Assembly: GCF_014697545.1 (NCBI RefSeq)
Contig: NZ_JACJSA010000020.1
Span: 89,537 to 153,536, forward strand
Origin: Oscillatoria sp. FACHB-1407
GTDB lineage: Bacteria; Cyanobacteriota; Cyanobacteriia; Elainellales; Elainellaceae
DNA: 64,000 bases
Direction: 5' to 3'
Every line of letters starts with the position of its first letter. Positions within the stretch are counted from its first letter, which is position 1. The position numbers were made by a program, and so were the translations under genes. Below, piece after piece: positions 53,680 to 63,808 of this stretch. The notes under the pieces are model-generated. The model ran no database searches, was not told where the DNA came from, and was given only the letters and a program-made list of their open reading frames with translations.

Positions 53680-54597
53680 TTAGGGAAGCTCTACCGAGGC
53701 TGGCTTAGCCACATGGGGCAACCCCCAACCCAGTTTTTCTCTCAACACATGGAAAAACTCAGGAGAGCGCAAGCGGATAAACCGGGCAACATAGGGCGAT
53801 CGCTGTACCCTCACGCGATCGTCTGGTAAGACATAACAACCACCATTGCCATCGACCACCATCACCAGACGGTTAGGATTCGCAGGAAAAATCGTCACAG
53901 GTTCACTGTCCGCAAAGACCAGTGCCCGTGATGCCAGCGAATGGGGACAGATTGGCACAAGTTGCAACACAGGCACGCCCGGTGTCACTACAGGACCACC
54001 CGCTGAGAGGGAATAAGCCGTGGAGCCAGTCGGGGTCGAAATAATCACCCCATCCGCTGCGATATCCACTGGGGCATGTTTGCCAATCTCAATCTCAAAA
54101 TGGCACATGCTGGTCAACGGCTCCCGATGCAGCACCATTTCGTTGAGACACAACGCCTCCCACAGGACAATGTCATCTCGCAGCAGTTGCACCGTCAACA
54201 TTGCTCGCTCTTCGATCTCATAGTTGCCCACTAGAAGCGGCTCGATCGCCTGCGACAGTTGATTGAGATAGACTTCGGTTAAAAAGCCCATATGTCCGGT
54301 GTTGACCGTTAGCAGCGGAATGCCACAGGGAGCAATTTGGCGGAAAGCTGACAACACGGTACCGTCGCCACCCAGAACGATCGCAAACTGTGTCTCTTCA
54401 TCAAACCCAGGTGGTACAAGATTGGCGATCGGTGTATGGCAAATGGGGCGATCGGGTTGGGAGTAACCTAGAATCCCACCGATTCCTGTTGCCATAGCCA
54501 CAGTCCAACCAAGCGAAGTCAGCTTGTCCCTCAATTCCTCAGCAACACGACAAGCAACAGGCTTCAAATCATTAAAGATAATCCCAGCTTTGGGCAC
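53680..54597 (-). CDS. nadK: NAD kinase
   Basis: A 305-residue protein that phosphorylates NAD to NADP with [16 protein letters not shown] holds the GGDGT motif, [11 protein letters not shown] and [16 protein letters not shown] are further family marks. Cyanobacteria usually have two NAD kinases; this could be either. It lies alone on the minus strand. Confidence 0.94.
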   Translation of the reverse strand: MPKAGIIFNDLKPVACRVAEELRDKLTSLGWTVAMATGIGGILGYSQPDRPICHTPIANLVPPGFDEETQFAIVLGGDGTVLSAFRQIAPCGIPLLTVNTGHMGFLTEVYLNQLSQAIEPLLVGNYEIEERAMLTVQLLRDDIVLWEALCLNEMVLHREPLTSMCHFEIEIGKHAPVDIAADGVIISTPTGSTAYSLSAGGPVVTPGVPVLQLVPICPHSLASRALVFADSEPVTIFPANPNRLVMVVDGNGGCYVLPDDRVRVQRSPYVARFIRLRSPEFFHVLREKLGWGLPHVAKPASVELP

Positions 54598-55077
54598 ACT
54601 CAGCGTCCACTACAGTGTCAAACAACTTAAAGGCAATTGCCTCATTGACTAAAGGAGGGGTGAATCAAATCACTCCTCTTTAATAGATTAGAGGCTTCGA
54701 CCCCAGTTTCAGCAGTTTTAAGCATTGAACTCGACAGTGTGAGCCATGCATTGAATTAAAACTGTTAAAAATCAAAGGCATTCATACCTCTTTGCATGGT
54801 AATTGCTCTACACTCCCTTTATCAAGCAGATAGCCCATGAGAGCGGGCGATCGCTGTTAGATTGCTCCAGCAAAAAGAGTTAGAAACCTTCTGTAACCGC
54901 CCTTTGAAAGTATGGATCCCCTACTTGTACGATCACAGTCACTTCATTCCATTTGCTTATAGATTAGTTTAAAAAAAGTAAAGAAAATTATTTCAGCTTC
55001 ACTAATCAATGTATTTTGTTGCTGTTTTCTTCATGTTTTGTTACAACTGTTGAAGATTCGTCCTTACAAGTGACCTC
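54598..55077. other. Intergenic region between divergent nadK and DUF2993 genes
   Basis: No gene seen. On the minus strand a GAGGAGTGA/TCACCCCTC hairpin (about 54651-54682) lies just upstream of nadK and may affect its expression. The rest is AT-rich. Confidence 0.4.
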
Positions 55078-55869
55078 ATGTTTGGTGGTTTGACAGGCTC
55101 AAAAAGTAGCTCTAGTGACTTCGGCGAGCGTATGCTAAACGCTGTCGCCAGTCAATCAATTCGCCACCTATTCACGCAAAGTGAAACTGTGGATGTCGAA
55201 ATTCGCTGCAATCCCTCTAGCAAACTGTTGCAGGGCAGTGTTGATAGTTTCAAAATGTGGGGTCGTCATCTCGTCATCCGTCGCGACTTTCTGGTAGAAG
55301 AGATGTCGTTTGAAACAGATGCTGTCTCGATTGATCCCGGTTCTATCCTCGGTGGCAATATCCGTCTCAAACAGCCCACTCAAGCTGTTGCCCAGGTCGT
55401 TTTGACTGAAGATGCCATCAATCGAGCTTTTACTGCCGAATTGGTGAAAAAGCGTCTGGTCAATGTCGATTTGGAAGCAGTCACCAATTTGTCGGGGGGT
55501 GAACCCATCTCCTTCCGGGATGTCAAGGTTGAGTTGCGACCCGATAATCAGATCAAGCTGATGGCAAAAACAGACCTTCCCAATCGGGCTGATGTGCCCC
55601 TGAGCTTATCTGCTACGCTCACGGTTGAAAAGCGTCGGCGCATCTCCTTCAAAAATCCCAAATTTGAACCCGATGCCATTCCAGACTCGATGCTCAGTCT
55701 GGCTGAAATTTTGAGTATGGCATTTGCTCAAATCCTCGATAATATGGTTGATTTGGATCGGTTTGATCTCGATGGCGTTACGCTTAGGGTCAATCGACTC
55801 GAAACTCACGGGAAAAATCTGGTTTTTAGTGGGTATGCTCAGATTGACCATTTTCCGGGCACCCGATAA
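55078..55869 (+). CDS. DUF2993 (LmeA-like) protein
   Basis: A 263-residue protein. The DUF2993 core starts near VEIRCNPSSKLLQGSVDSF and includes LVEEMSFETDAVSIDPGSIL and later beta strands. Relatives in actinobacteria (LmeA) bind lipid and act in envelope lipid synthesis. There is no clear signal peptide. It precedes exbB by 17 bases, so it is in the same operon as exbB and exbD. Confidence 0.88.
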   Translation: MFGGLTGSKSSSSDFGERMLNAVASQSIRHLFTQSETVDVEIRCNPSSKLLQGSVDSFKMWGRHLVIRRDFLVEEMSFETDAVSIDPGSILGGNIRLKQPTQAVAQVVLTEDAINRAFTAELVKKRLVNVDLEAVTNLSGGEPISFRDVKVELRPDNQIKLMAKTDLPNRADVPLSLSATLTVEKRRRISFKNPKFEPDAIPDSMLSLAEILSMAFAQILDNMVDLDRFDLDGVTLRVNRLETHGKNLVFSGYAQIDHFPGTR

Positions 55870-55886
55870 CGGTTTGGTGCATATTC

Positions 55887-56540
55887 ATGTCCATCATCAA
55901 CTTGTTCATTGCGGGTGGGGTTGTAATGTTTCCCCTCCTGGCACTGTCAATCCTGGCAATGGCTCTCATTCTGGAGCGGATTTTTTTCTGGCTCCAGCTA
56001 ACGCGACGACAGGATAAGGTTATCCGAGAGGCACTTGCTCTCTATCGGCGCAGTGCGAAGGCGGCATTTCAGTTTCTAGAGCGCAATGCCGATCTCCCGA
56101 TTCCCCGCATTTTTTTAGCGGCACTGGAGTTAGAACAGGCTGATCCGGAAGAGTTTCGGATTGCTCTAGAGAGTGCTGCTCAAGCTGAATTACCTCTGCT
56201 CAAACGCTTTACCATTGTGTTTGATACGGTTACCAGCGTATCCCCTCTCCTGGGGTTGTTAGGAACTATTCTGGGGCTGATTCAATCCTTTGGTTCGCTC
56301 CAAATTGGGGATTTAGGGGGCACTCAAGCCACCGGTGTAACAGCGGGGATCAGTGAAGCATTGATTTCTACCGCCGCAGGTTTGATTGTGGCGATTTTCA
56401 CACTACTGTTTGCCAACATGTTTCGTGGGCTTTATCAACGTCAAGTCGCCCTGATCCAGGAGTATGGTGGACAGATAGAATTGCTCTATCGCCGCCGCTA
56501 TGAGCAAAGTCGAGGATTTCCACCCTATGCGCCTTCCTGA
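55887..56540 (+). CDS. exbB: ExbB/TolQ-family proton channel subunit (second locus)
   Basis: A 217-residue protein with three helices: GGVVMFPLLALSILAMALIL, the conserved LLGLLGTILGLIQSFGSL, and ISTAAGLIVAIFTLLFANMF. It is shorter than the copy at 33413. exbD starts inside its 3' end, and DUF2993 lies upstream. Confidence 0.92.
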   Translation: MSIINLFIAGGVVMFPLLALSILAMALILERIFFWLQLTRRQDKVIREALALYRRSAKAAFQFLERNADLPIPRIFLAALELEQADPEEFRIALESAAQAELPLLKRFTIVFDTVTSVSPLLGLLGTILGLIQSFGSLQIGDLGGTQATGVTAGISEALISTAAGLIVAIFTLLFANMFRGLYQRQVALIQEYGGQIELLYRRRYEQSRGFPPYAPS

Positions 56541-56928
56541 GGAACCGGACATTCCCCCACAAATTAACATCGTCCCCATGATCGATGTGATCTTTGCGAT
56601 TCTGACTTTTTTTGTGTTGTCAACCCTGTTTCTAACCCGGTCAGAGGGGCTGCCGGTCAACTTACCTGGGGCAGTGAGTGCTGAAAGTCAGGCACAAACG
56701 CAGATTGTTGTAACCATCGATCGCGACGGCAATGTGTCACTCAATCGTCAACCGATCTCATTGGAGGCGTTAAACGCTCAGGTACAGCCACTCATTCAAG
56801 CCAACACAAACTCGATCGTGGTGATTAATGCTGATACCGACGTCAGTCATGGTCAGGTGGTCGCTGTGATGGATCAACTGCGCCAGATTCAGGGTATTCG
56901 GATGGCGATCGCCACTCAACGACCTTAG
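56500..56928 (+). CDS. exbD: ExbD-family proton channel subunit (second locus)
   Basis: A 142-residue protein with NIVPMIDVIFAILTFFVL carrying the channel Asp. A start at 56500 overlaps exbB by 41 bases; a start at the ATG 56527 would remove the first nine residues. The periplasmic domain ends GIRMAIATQ. The stop codon touches the left arm of an inverted repeat that flanks the porin gene. Confidence 0.92.
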   Translation: MSKVEDFHPMRLPEEPDIPPQINIVPMIDVIFAILTFFVLSTLFLTRSEGLPVNLPGAVSAESQAQTQIVVTIDRDGNVSLNRQPISLEALNAQVQPLIQANTNSIVVINADTDVSHGQVVAVMDQLRQIQGIRMAIATQRP

Positions 56929-57010
56929 TACAACTCGTCGTAAATAGGGGTGGGAATTCGGGGTGCAGGGGTGGAACCCCTGGCTGGGGGCGCAGCCCCA
57001 CATACCCTTG
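56928..57010 (+). repeat. Left arm of an inverted repeat around the porin gene
   Basis: Starts GTACAACTCGTCGTA and holds two hairpins (GGGGTGGAACCCC and TGGGGGCGCAGCCCCA). It matches the reverse complement of 58991-59075 with about five changes in the first 70 bases. Confidence 0.9.
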
Positions 57011-57130
57011 TCTCAACTGCCTCGACAGTTGCTATAGCTCTCTTCTTCTTTTTTCACTACTTCATCCTTTAACGACTAAAATGAGCCTGAGTCATTTGGA
57101 CTCATGTGGGATAGTGTGAGGAGTGTTGGC

Positions 57131-58942
57131 ATGAGTTTAGGTCAATTGGGGTTGACTCCAGTTTTGGGGGTCATTGGCGTGCTGCTGTCAGCTACGATCG
57201 CCACCGCTGATTCTTCCACACCTGCCCCACCGGAGGAGGTTGATTTATCCATAGTTGGCTCATCTGTCACAGATAATCAATCCCCGCTCCTCTCCCCCCA
57301 ACCTTGGGAACCAGACACCATCGCTCAATCTCCGTCCGTTGCTCAACTCTCAGATGTGCAGCCAACTGACTGGGCATATGAGGCATTGCGATCGCTGGTG
57401 GAACGCTATGGCTGCGTTAGTGGTTATGCAGATGGCACCTATCGAGGGGGGCGATCGCTCACCCGGTATGAGTTTGCAGCGGCGTTAAACACCTGTCTCG
57501 ATCGCGTGAATGAGTTGGTCAATGAGAGCTTAGCTGAGCCTTCTCTGGCAGAAGACCTGACAACGCTGCGACGGTTGCAGGAGGATTTTGCGGAGGAGTT
57601 GGCGACGGTGCGGAGTCGCATGGAGGACTTAGAAAATCGGACGGCTGAGCTAGAGTCAAATCAGTTTTCTACAACAACTCGCCTGAGTGGGCAAACTATC
57701 TTGGCGTTTAATGGTGGGTTGCAGGGAGGTGTTGATGATCCGAGCCTCGTCCTGTTGAGTCGAGTCCGGCTTAATCTAGTCACGAGTTTTGCAGGCACCG
57801 ATCAATTGTTAACTCAGTTGGAAACGGGCACAGGTGGGGCAAATAACGATGCTGCTGCCTACCTGTTGCGTGATGAAGGGGAGTTTCGGGATGATCTGGT
57901 GGAGGCAGGGAATGAACTTACCGATCAAGCCCTCAACCAGCGTGGTTCTAGTCTGAATGACTTTCCCCAACTGCGACTCAATAATCAAAACAGCATCGAG
58001 GGGATTCGCGATACCCTGGCTACTAATTTACGGGACATTGCTTTAGCCGCAGGGGTGTCACCCCTGGAGGCTCAGGAAATTTTTGAGACGGCTGTGGAAG
58101 CGGTTGAGACGGCTCAGGGGATTAGCGGATTTTTGCAAACGAACAGCGCACTTGAATATTCGGATGCAGATAGCCAAGTACGCTTGAATCGATTAAGTTA
58201 TGATTTTGCGCCCAATCCAAACCTGACATTTGCTGTTTTTGCTCAGGGTTATGCCTCCGACTATGTCGATCGCAACCGTTACGCTAATGACAGTGGAGAT
58301 AATTTTTCAACCTATGGCTTTGTCAACAATCAATTGCTGTTAGCCAATGACCCACCAGGGGCGGGCGCAGCCTTGCGCTGGAATCCCCTTGACTTTCTGA
58401 CGCTACGAGCGGTGTACCGAGCTGAACAAGCTGCCATTGCCACCGTGACTCCTAATGACGGCAATCAGCGCGGTTTGTTTGGCGATCCCTACCTGGGAGT
58501 GGTCGAATTAGAGTTTGCAATTTTGGATGATCTGGCGATCGCCCTGCAATATAGCGGCGGTGCTCAGGGAGATGTGGCTTACGATGCGGTGGGAGCTAAC
58601 CTCCAACTCACCCTAGGACAGTTGGGTGTATTCGGTCGCTTTGGGTACGCCTACAACTTTCCCGGTGGCATTGAACCGTCGGCATGGTCGCTAGGGGTGA
58701 CGATGTCAGATTTGTTTATTCCAGGAGCAGTGGGCGGGTTTGCGATCGGGCAACCCCTGGTGTTTGAAGAGGATGTAATCAACTTCTTTAACAGCACACA
58801 GACCAACTATGAGTTGTTTTACAAACTGCCCATCAACGACAACATCAGCGTTACTCCCATGCTGCAACTGATTACCGATCCCGGCAATCGAGGGGATGAC
58901 GCAATTTTCACAGGAACGCTGAGAACAGTCTTCAACTTTTAA
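57131..58942 (+). CDS. SLH-domain outer-membrane porin (iron-uptake porin type)
   Basis: A 603-residue protein. The ATG at 57131 has GAGGAG seven bases before, better than the ATG at 57104. A signal peptide ends near ATIATAD. An SLH domain follows (DWAYEALRSLVERYGCVSGY, RSLTRYEFAAALNTCLDR), then a coiled coil (TTLRRLQEDFAEELATVRSR) and a long beta-barrel that ends FTGTLRTVFNF. SLH binds peptidoglycan-linked polymer and the barrel sits in the outer membrane. Members are linked to iron and inorganic-ion uptake. It is next to exbB-exbD and lies between inverted repeats. Confidence 0.92.
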   Translation: MSLGQLGLTPVLGVIGVLLSATIATADSSTPAPPEEVDLSIVGSSVTDNQSPLLSPQPWEPDTIAQSPSVAQLSDVQPTDWAYEALRSLVERYGCVSGYADGTYRGGRSLTRYEFAAALNTCLDRVNELVNESLAEPSLAEDLTTLRRLQEDFAEELATVRSRMEDLENRTAELESNQFSTTTRLSGQTILAFNGGLQGGVDDPSLVLLSRVRLNLVTSFAGTDQLLTQLETGTGGANNDAAAYLLRDEGEFRDDLVEAGNELTDQALNQRGSSLNDFPQLRLNNQNSIEGIRDTLATNLRDIALAAGVSPLEAQEIFETAVEAVETAQGISGFLQTNSALEYSDADSQVRLNRLSYDFAPNPNLTFAVFAQGYASDYVDRNRYANDSGDNFSTYGFVNNQLLLANDPPGAGAALRWNPLDFLTLRAVYRAEQAAIATVTPNDGNQRGLFGDPYLGVVELEFAILDDLAIALQYSGGAQGDVAYDAVGANLQLTLGQLGVFGRFGYAYNFPGGIEPSAWSLGVTMSDLFIPGAVGGFAIGQPLVFEEDVINFFNSTQTNYELFYKLPINDNISVTPMLQLITDPGNRGDDAIFTGTLRTVFNF

Positions 58943-59344
58943 CCATCATCGCTTAGTCCTGCTTTCACAGATAGGGTTTGGAAATAAAACCAGGGGAGTG
59001 TGGGGGGCTGCGCCCCCAGTCAGGGGTTTCACCCCTGCACCCCAAATTCCCACCCTTATGTACGACGAGTTGTACTTAGAGTCTCAGTCTCATCTACAAA
59101 CCCATCGTTTGTATCGGCGATATGGAACCAGTCGTAATTTTTTCCGTACCGTTGCCCTACGAGTATAAAAAAGCATCCGTATTTATTTTGATTTAAAAAA
59201 ATACCTGATTGAAATTGGATAGATATACGGTTTTTCGACCCCTATGTCTATCCTCTATTCTCAAGTTGTTCAGAGCTCTATGTGTCAAAACGAACCTGAG
59301 TTCAACTCGTTGTCATCTCCCTCTCAAGCAATCTTCAGTCATTT
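58943..59344. other. Intergenic region carrying the right arm of the inverted repeat
   Basis: No gene seen. The right arm fills 58991-59075. The AT-rich 3' part should hold the promoter for the CsgG-like gene. Confidence 0.45.
58991..59075 (-). repeat. Right arm of the inverted repeat around the porin gene
   Basis: CAGGGGAGTGTGGGGGGCTG starts it and TACGACGAGTTGTAC ends it. It is the reverse complement of 56928-57010, about 93 per cent alike over 70 bases. Confidence 0.9.
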
Positions 59345-60331
59345 ATGTCGTTTAATTGTCTAGTTCGTGCTACTTGCAGTGCGTTACTGCTAACCAGTGT
59401 ATGGGTTCCCGTTATTGTTGTGCCTGCTGCGTCTGCCAACGAAATCACGATCGCTCAGGCACAGTCTCAAAATCGTCTGCGGGTTGCAGTTCTAGATTTT
59501 GACTTTGCCGCAACAACTTCGGTGCTCAATGCGTTTGGAGGGTTTGGTCCCAGTGATGGCATCAGCGATCGCTTGACTAATCAATTGACTCGCCAGGGAG
59601 CCTACGTGATGATCGAGCGTAGCCGGATCAACGCCATCTTAGCTGAACAGGGTCTTGCTGCTGCGGGTCTTGTGGATGCGAATACAGCGGCTCAGATTGG
59701 GCGTATGTTGGGAGCAGACATTGTTATTTTGGGATCGGTAACTCGCTTCAACGTCGAGGAGGGGCGATCGGGAGTCGGTATTTTGGGTATTGGCAGTAGC
59801 AACCGTCGTGTTACGGCTGAGGTTCAACTGACTGCCCGCATGGTCAACACGACCACTGGTGAAATTCTGGCGGTTGCAGAGGGGGCAGGGGATGACACGC
59901 AACGCAACAGTGGATTTTCGTTGGGTGGGTTGGTACGAGTTGGGTCGAGTACAAGTAATGTTGATGAACTTTTAAGCAATGCCGCTGATACTGCGGTCGA
60001 GCAGTTAGCCAGCAACTTTCAGGTTGAAGCCACTCGGTTAGCTGCACTGCCTCCCGCTTTGCCCAATATCGAGGCACGGGTGGCAGATGTCGCTGGCAGG
60101 GAAGTAGTGATCAATCGCGGGAGCCAGGATGGATTCCGAGTTGGGATGACCATTTCTATTGAGCGGGTTACTCGTCAAGTCACCGATCCCGAAACAGGTG
60201 AAGTCCTACGAACACTGAGTAGCCCTGTGGGAGAAATTGAACTAACCGATGTGGATGATCGGTCAAGTATGGGACGAGTGACAACGGGTACAGGCTTTCG
60301 AGTGGGCGATCGCGCGATCGCTGTTCGATAA
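59345..60331 (+). CDS. CsgG-like secreted protein with FlgT-C-like end
   Basis: A 328-residue protein. A signal peptide ends near PAASANE (about 32). The CsgG fold follows: LRVAVLDFDFAATTSVLNAF, YVMIERSRINAILAEQGLAA, ADIVILGSVTRF. The C-terminal part (from about 245, VADVAGREVVINRGSQDGFR) resembles the FlgT C-terminal domain. CsgG in enterics forms an outer-membrane secretion pore; the cyanobacterial members lack the lipid anchor and have unproven roles. Confidence 0.85.
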   Translation: MSFNCLVRATCSALLLTSVWVPVIVVPAASANEITIAQAQSQNRLRVAVLDFDFAATTSVLNAFGGFGPSDGISDRLTNQLTRQGAYVMIERSRINAILAEQGLAAAGLVDANTAAQIGRMLGADIVILGSVTRFNVEEGRSGVGILGIGSSNRRVTAEVQLTARMVNTTTGEILAVAEGAGDDTQRNSGFSLGGLVRVGSSTSNVDELLSNAADTAVEQLASNFQVEATRLAALPPALPNIEARVADVAGREVVINRGSQDGFRVGMTISIERVTRQVTDPETGEVLRTLSSPVGEIELTDVDDRSSMGRVTTGTGFRVGDRAIAVR

Positions 60332-60497
60332 AATCGCTGTTCGCTGAAACAGTTGGGGAATAGTTAGATCGGGGTGTAGAGGTAAGATCTCTGCGCCCCA
60401 TTTTTCGTTTAACCATTAGATCCTGCAATCCAAAATCCGAAATGGTATGAGATGCACTAGGGTAAGAAAGGGTTGAGTTGATCTGCTTTTTTGCTCC

Positions 60498-61994
60498 ATG
60501 AGCCTTTATCCGAAACATGACAGCCGTCTGACTCCCTGGTTTTGGGTCAGCATAGCCGTATTATTTCTGGTGGCGATCGCCCTGCGGTTTTGGGGGTTAA
60601 GCCGCTTTAACACATTGGTGTTTGATGAAGTCTATTACGCCAAATTTGCAACCGCATTTTTGCAAAATCGGCAGGAGTTTGGTGGGCATCCACCTCTGAC
60701 GAATTACATCATCGCCGTTGGAATCGCGATCGCTCAACGGTTTGGTTGGGGTAATCCCGCCGACAGCAACGACCTGGCAGGCATGATGCTGACGACGTTT
60801 AGCTATCGCTGGGTAAATGCCTTGACGGGAGCGTTTATTCCTCTGGTGATTGCGGCGATCGCCTATCAAATTACCCATCGCCGCAGTTATGCCCTGATTG
60901 CCGGACTCTTCGCCACACTGGAAGGGATGATCCTGGTGGAGTCTCGCTATGCCCTCAACAACGTGTATCTCATTCTATTTGGGCTGTTGGGGCATCTATT
61001 TGTGTTAATGGCAGTTAATCACAAAGTACGACAGCACACCTCAGAGGAATCAAACTTGCCCTGGTTTCTCGTTTATCTTGTACTGGCAGGTGTTGGTTTT
61101 GGAGCATCCGCTGGGATCAAGTGGAATGGGTTGGGCTTTTTGTTGAGTGCCTATTTGATCTGGGGTATCGCCTGGATCTTGCATTGGCTACGACGGGGGC
61201 GATCGCTATCTGGGGCACGCAGCACCAATCCTCTAGAGAAGCTGACTCAACTCCATATCGGGCATGTTTTGTTTGGGTTGGCTCTCGTTCCTGCTGTCAC
61301 CTACTACATTAGTTGGATTCCCTACATTCAAATTGACCCCAGTACGAGTTTTTGGGAATGGCAACATCAGGTGATCGACTATCACTCACGGGTCGGGGGC
61401 ATGGATGCTCATCCCTACTGCTCTCCCTGGTATAGCTGGCTGTATATGGTGCGTCCGGTTGCCTACTTCTATCAGACGACTCGCAGCATGAACGACCCCA
61501 TTCCGGTAGGCGAAACGGTGATTCCACAGGAGCAGGCAGCAGTTGTTTATGACGTACATGCGCTGGGCAACCCGTTCTTGTGGTGGTTTTCCAGTACGGC
61601 GATTTTATTGATGGTTGGAGCTGTTTTGCAACAGACCTGGACGTGGGCAACGGTTGTGGCTAGACAAAATGCAAAGGGCATCACGGTAGATACAACTACC
61701 TGGCTGATGTTGTATCTCGTGTTAGGTTGGGCGGCTAACCTGTTGCCGTGGATGAAAGTCAGCCGTTGTACCTTTATCTATCACTACATGGGATCGTCCA
61801 TGTTTGCGCTGTTAGCGATCGCTTTATTGTGCGATCGGTGGTTACACAGCCCGGAGCGATGGAAACAGGGCACCAGCATTACGATCATTTTTCTAGTGAT
61901 CGCCGCATTTCTATTCTGGTTGCCCCTCTATTTGGGATTGCCCCTCTCCCCAGCAGAGTTTCGACTGCGGCAGTGGTTCCCTTCCTGGGTTTAA
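60498..61994 (+). CDS. Protein mannosyltransferase-like (GT39/PMT) glycosyltransferase
   Basis: A 498-residue protein with about ten membrane helices. RFNTLVFDEVYYAKFATAFL carries the Asp-Glu motif of GT-C enzymes, and GGHPPLTNYI and VESRYALNN follow. Family members move mannose from a lipid-phosphate carrier to Ser/Thr in exported proteins. Its stop codon and that of trmB share TTAA, so the two genes meet tail-to-tail. Confidence 0.9.
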   Translation: MSLYPKHDSRLTPWFWVSIAVLFLVAIALRFWGLSRFNTLVFDEVYYAKFATAFLQNRQEFGGHPPLTNYIIAVGIAIAQRFGWGNPADSNDLAGMMLTTFSYRWVNALTGAFIPLVIAAIAYQITHRRSYALIAGLFATLEGMILVESRYALNNVYLILFGLLGHLFVLMAVNHKVRQHTSEESNLPWFLVYLVLAGVGFGASAGIKWNGLGFLLSAYLIWGIAWILHWLRRGRSLSGARSTNPLEKLTQLHIGHVLFGLALVPAVTYYISWIPYIQIDPSTSFWEWQHQVIDYHSRVGGMDAHPYCSPWYSWLYMVRPVAYFYQTTRSMNDPIPVGETVIPQEQAAVVYDVHALGNPFLWWFSSTAILLMVGAVLQQTWTWATVVARQNAKGITVDTTTWLMLYLVLGWAANLLPWMKVSRCTFIYHYMGSSMFALLAIALLCDRWLHSPERWKQGTSITIIFLVIAAFLFWLPLYLGLPLSPAEFRLRQWFPSWV

Positions 61995-62632
61995 GCATCC
62001 CTTCTGACAAAAACCGCTCGATATACGGGTTCCCCCCGTGACAGCACAGATTGTTCTCGCTCGGTCGCTATGGGTAAGGGGTTCGTATCCAGCCAAGCTG
62101 CTGTGCCCTGTTTGACAAAGGCGGGGTGCTCTTGAAAGCGATCGCCCATTTCCACGGCTACCTCCTGGACATCGGATTGCAGGAACACCGTTCCCCCTGG
62201 GATGAGATACTGCGCCAGGCAGTTCACCATTTCAGGCTTCACAACCCGCCGCTTTTGATGTCGCTTCTTAAACCACGGGTCGGGAAATTGAATCGAGACG
62301 TACTGTAATTGCCTCAATTGCAATGATTCGAGAAGTGGGGATAGAGAATTGGTTACATTACAAAAAATGTAGTGCAGATTCGTTAACCCCACCTCATCAC
62401 GCCACTGGTTTGCCTGGTCTACCAATGGCTCCCGGATCTCTAACCCTAAAAAATTCCATTCAGGCTGTTGCTGTGCCATCTCCAGCAAAAACACCCCCCG
62501 TCCACAGCCAATGTCAAGATGTAGGGGTTGAGTCGGATTGGCATAGATTTTCTCCCAATCTGGAGGGGTGACAGGCTGTTGATACTTCCGACTTAACGGG
62601 TTGACATGCTGACGGACACGGACGATTGCCAA
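61991..62632 (-). CDS. trmB: tRNA (guanine-N7-)-methyltransferase
   Basis: A 213-residue protein if the TTG at 62632 is the start (GGGGAAAG lies five bases before it); the frame goes on to 62647. LHLDIGCGRGVFLLEMA is the SAM loop and SIQFPDPWFKKRHQKRRV is the TrmB signature. It methylates G46 in the variable loop of tRNAs. Its stop overlaps that of the PMT gene by three bases. Confidence 0.95.
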   Translation of the reverse strand: MAIVRVRQHVNPLSRKYQQPVTPPDWEKIYANPTQPLHLDIGCGRGVFLLEMAQQQPEWNFLGLEIREPLVDQANQWRDEVGLTNLHYIFCNVTNSLSPLLESLQLRQLQYVSIQFPDPWFKKRHQKRRVVKPEMVNCLAQYLIPGGTVFLQSDVQEVAVEMGDRFQEHPAFVKQGTAAWLDTNPLPIATEREQSVLSRGEPVYRAVFVRRDA

Positions 62633-62698
62633 GAGAACTTTCCCCAATCAAACAAGGAACCTATAACAATATAGAAGGTACACTCACTTGACGCACCT

Positions 62699-63808
62699 AT
62701 GCGCTTGGATTTTCGCTTTGCCATCATCAGTGATCCTCACATTGCGTTGCCTCACACCATTTGGGATCATCCCACACGGTTTCATTTAGTAGAAGTCAGC
62801 ATTCCGGCTCTGGAACAGGTGTTGAGCCAACTGGAATTGCTGGATCTGGACTTTTTGCTATTGCCGGGGGATCTAACGCAACATGGCGAACCAGACAACC
62901 ACGCATGGCTAGCCGATCGCTTAGCCCAACTGCCTTATCCCGTCTATGTTGTGCCGGGAAATCACGATGTGGTCGAGCGTCAAGCCAGCCATCGCTCGAT
63001 TGGGGTTGCTGAGTTTCCGGGCTATTACGAAAAGATGGGCTATGACAATGCACAGCAGATCTATTACAGCCATGAGATTGTACCGGGAGTGCGGTTGATT
63101 GGGTTGAACTCCAACGATTTTGATGGCGAGGGTAAACAATTGGGGATGGGACATCTCGACACTGAGCAATTGATCTGGTTGGAGCAGACCTTAGCCACTG
63201 CCCAGGAAGAATTGATTTTAGTGATGATTCATCACAACGTGCTGGAACATTTGCCCGGACAGTCCAAACACGGCATGGGTAAACGTTACATGCTGAGCAA
63301 TGCTAACAAACTGTTGCAGCTATTACGAGCGGCAAAGGTGCCTCTAATTTTCACAGGGCATTTGCATGTGCAGGATATCGCCCACGCTGACGGCATCTAT
63401 GAAATCACCACTGGTTCTCTAGTGAGCTATCCCCATCCCTATCGGGTCTTACATTTTTATCAAGACGATCACGGTCAGCGATGGCTCAAGGTCGAGTCCG
63501 ATCGCGTCGTAGCAGTCCCAGATTTTCCCGATCTGCAACAACTCTCACGGGAATGGATGGGCGATCGCTCCTTTCACTTCATGTTCAAACTGTTGAGCCA
63601 ACCTCCACTCAACCTATCGATCGCTGAGGCAGAGGCTCTAGCACCCGCTCTGCGCTACTTCTGGGCAGAGATCGCTAACGGGGATGCGTTGTTTGATTTT
63701 GCTCACTTCCCTGACTCAGTTCGTCGCTATTTGAAGACATTTAGTGCGATCGACATGGCAGGAAATCCTCGGCAAATCGATAATCAAGCCTTACTGAATA
63801 TCTCCTAG
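62699..63808 (+). CDS. Calcineurin-like metallophosphoesterase
   Basis: A 369-residue protein with the full metal motif set: IISDPHI, LLPGDLTQHGEPDNH, VVPGNHDVVE, MIHHNV and FTGHLHVQD. It resembles CpdA-type cyclic-nucleotide phosphodiesterases, but the C-terminal third (about 270-369) has no counterpart that I recognise. Its stop codon TAG lies inside the CTAG at the left edge of a MITE. Confidence 0.9.
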   Translation: MRLDFRFAIISDPHIALPHTIWDHPTRFHLVEVSIPALEQVLSQLELLDLDFLLLPGDLTQHGEPDNHAWLADRLAQLPYPVYVVPGNHDVVERQASHRSIGVAEFPGYYEKMGYDNAQQIYYSHEIVPGVRLIGLNSNDFDGEGKQLGMGHLDTEQLIWLEQTLATAQEELILVMIHHNVLEHLPGQSKHGMGKRYMLSNANKLLQLLRAAKVPLIFTGHLHVQDIAHADGIYEITTGSLVSYPHPYRVLHFYQDDHGQRWLKVESDRVVAVPDFPDLQQLSREWMGDRSFHFMFKLLSQPPLNLSIAEAEALAPALRYFWAEIANGDALFDFAHFPDSVRRYLKTFSAIDMAGNPRQIDNQALLNIS

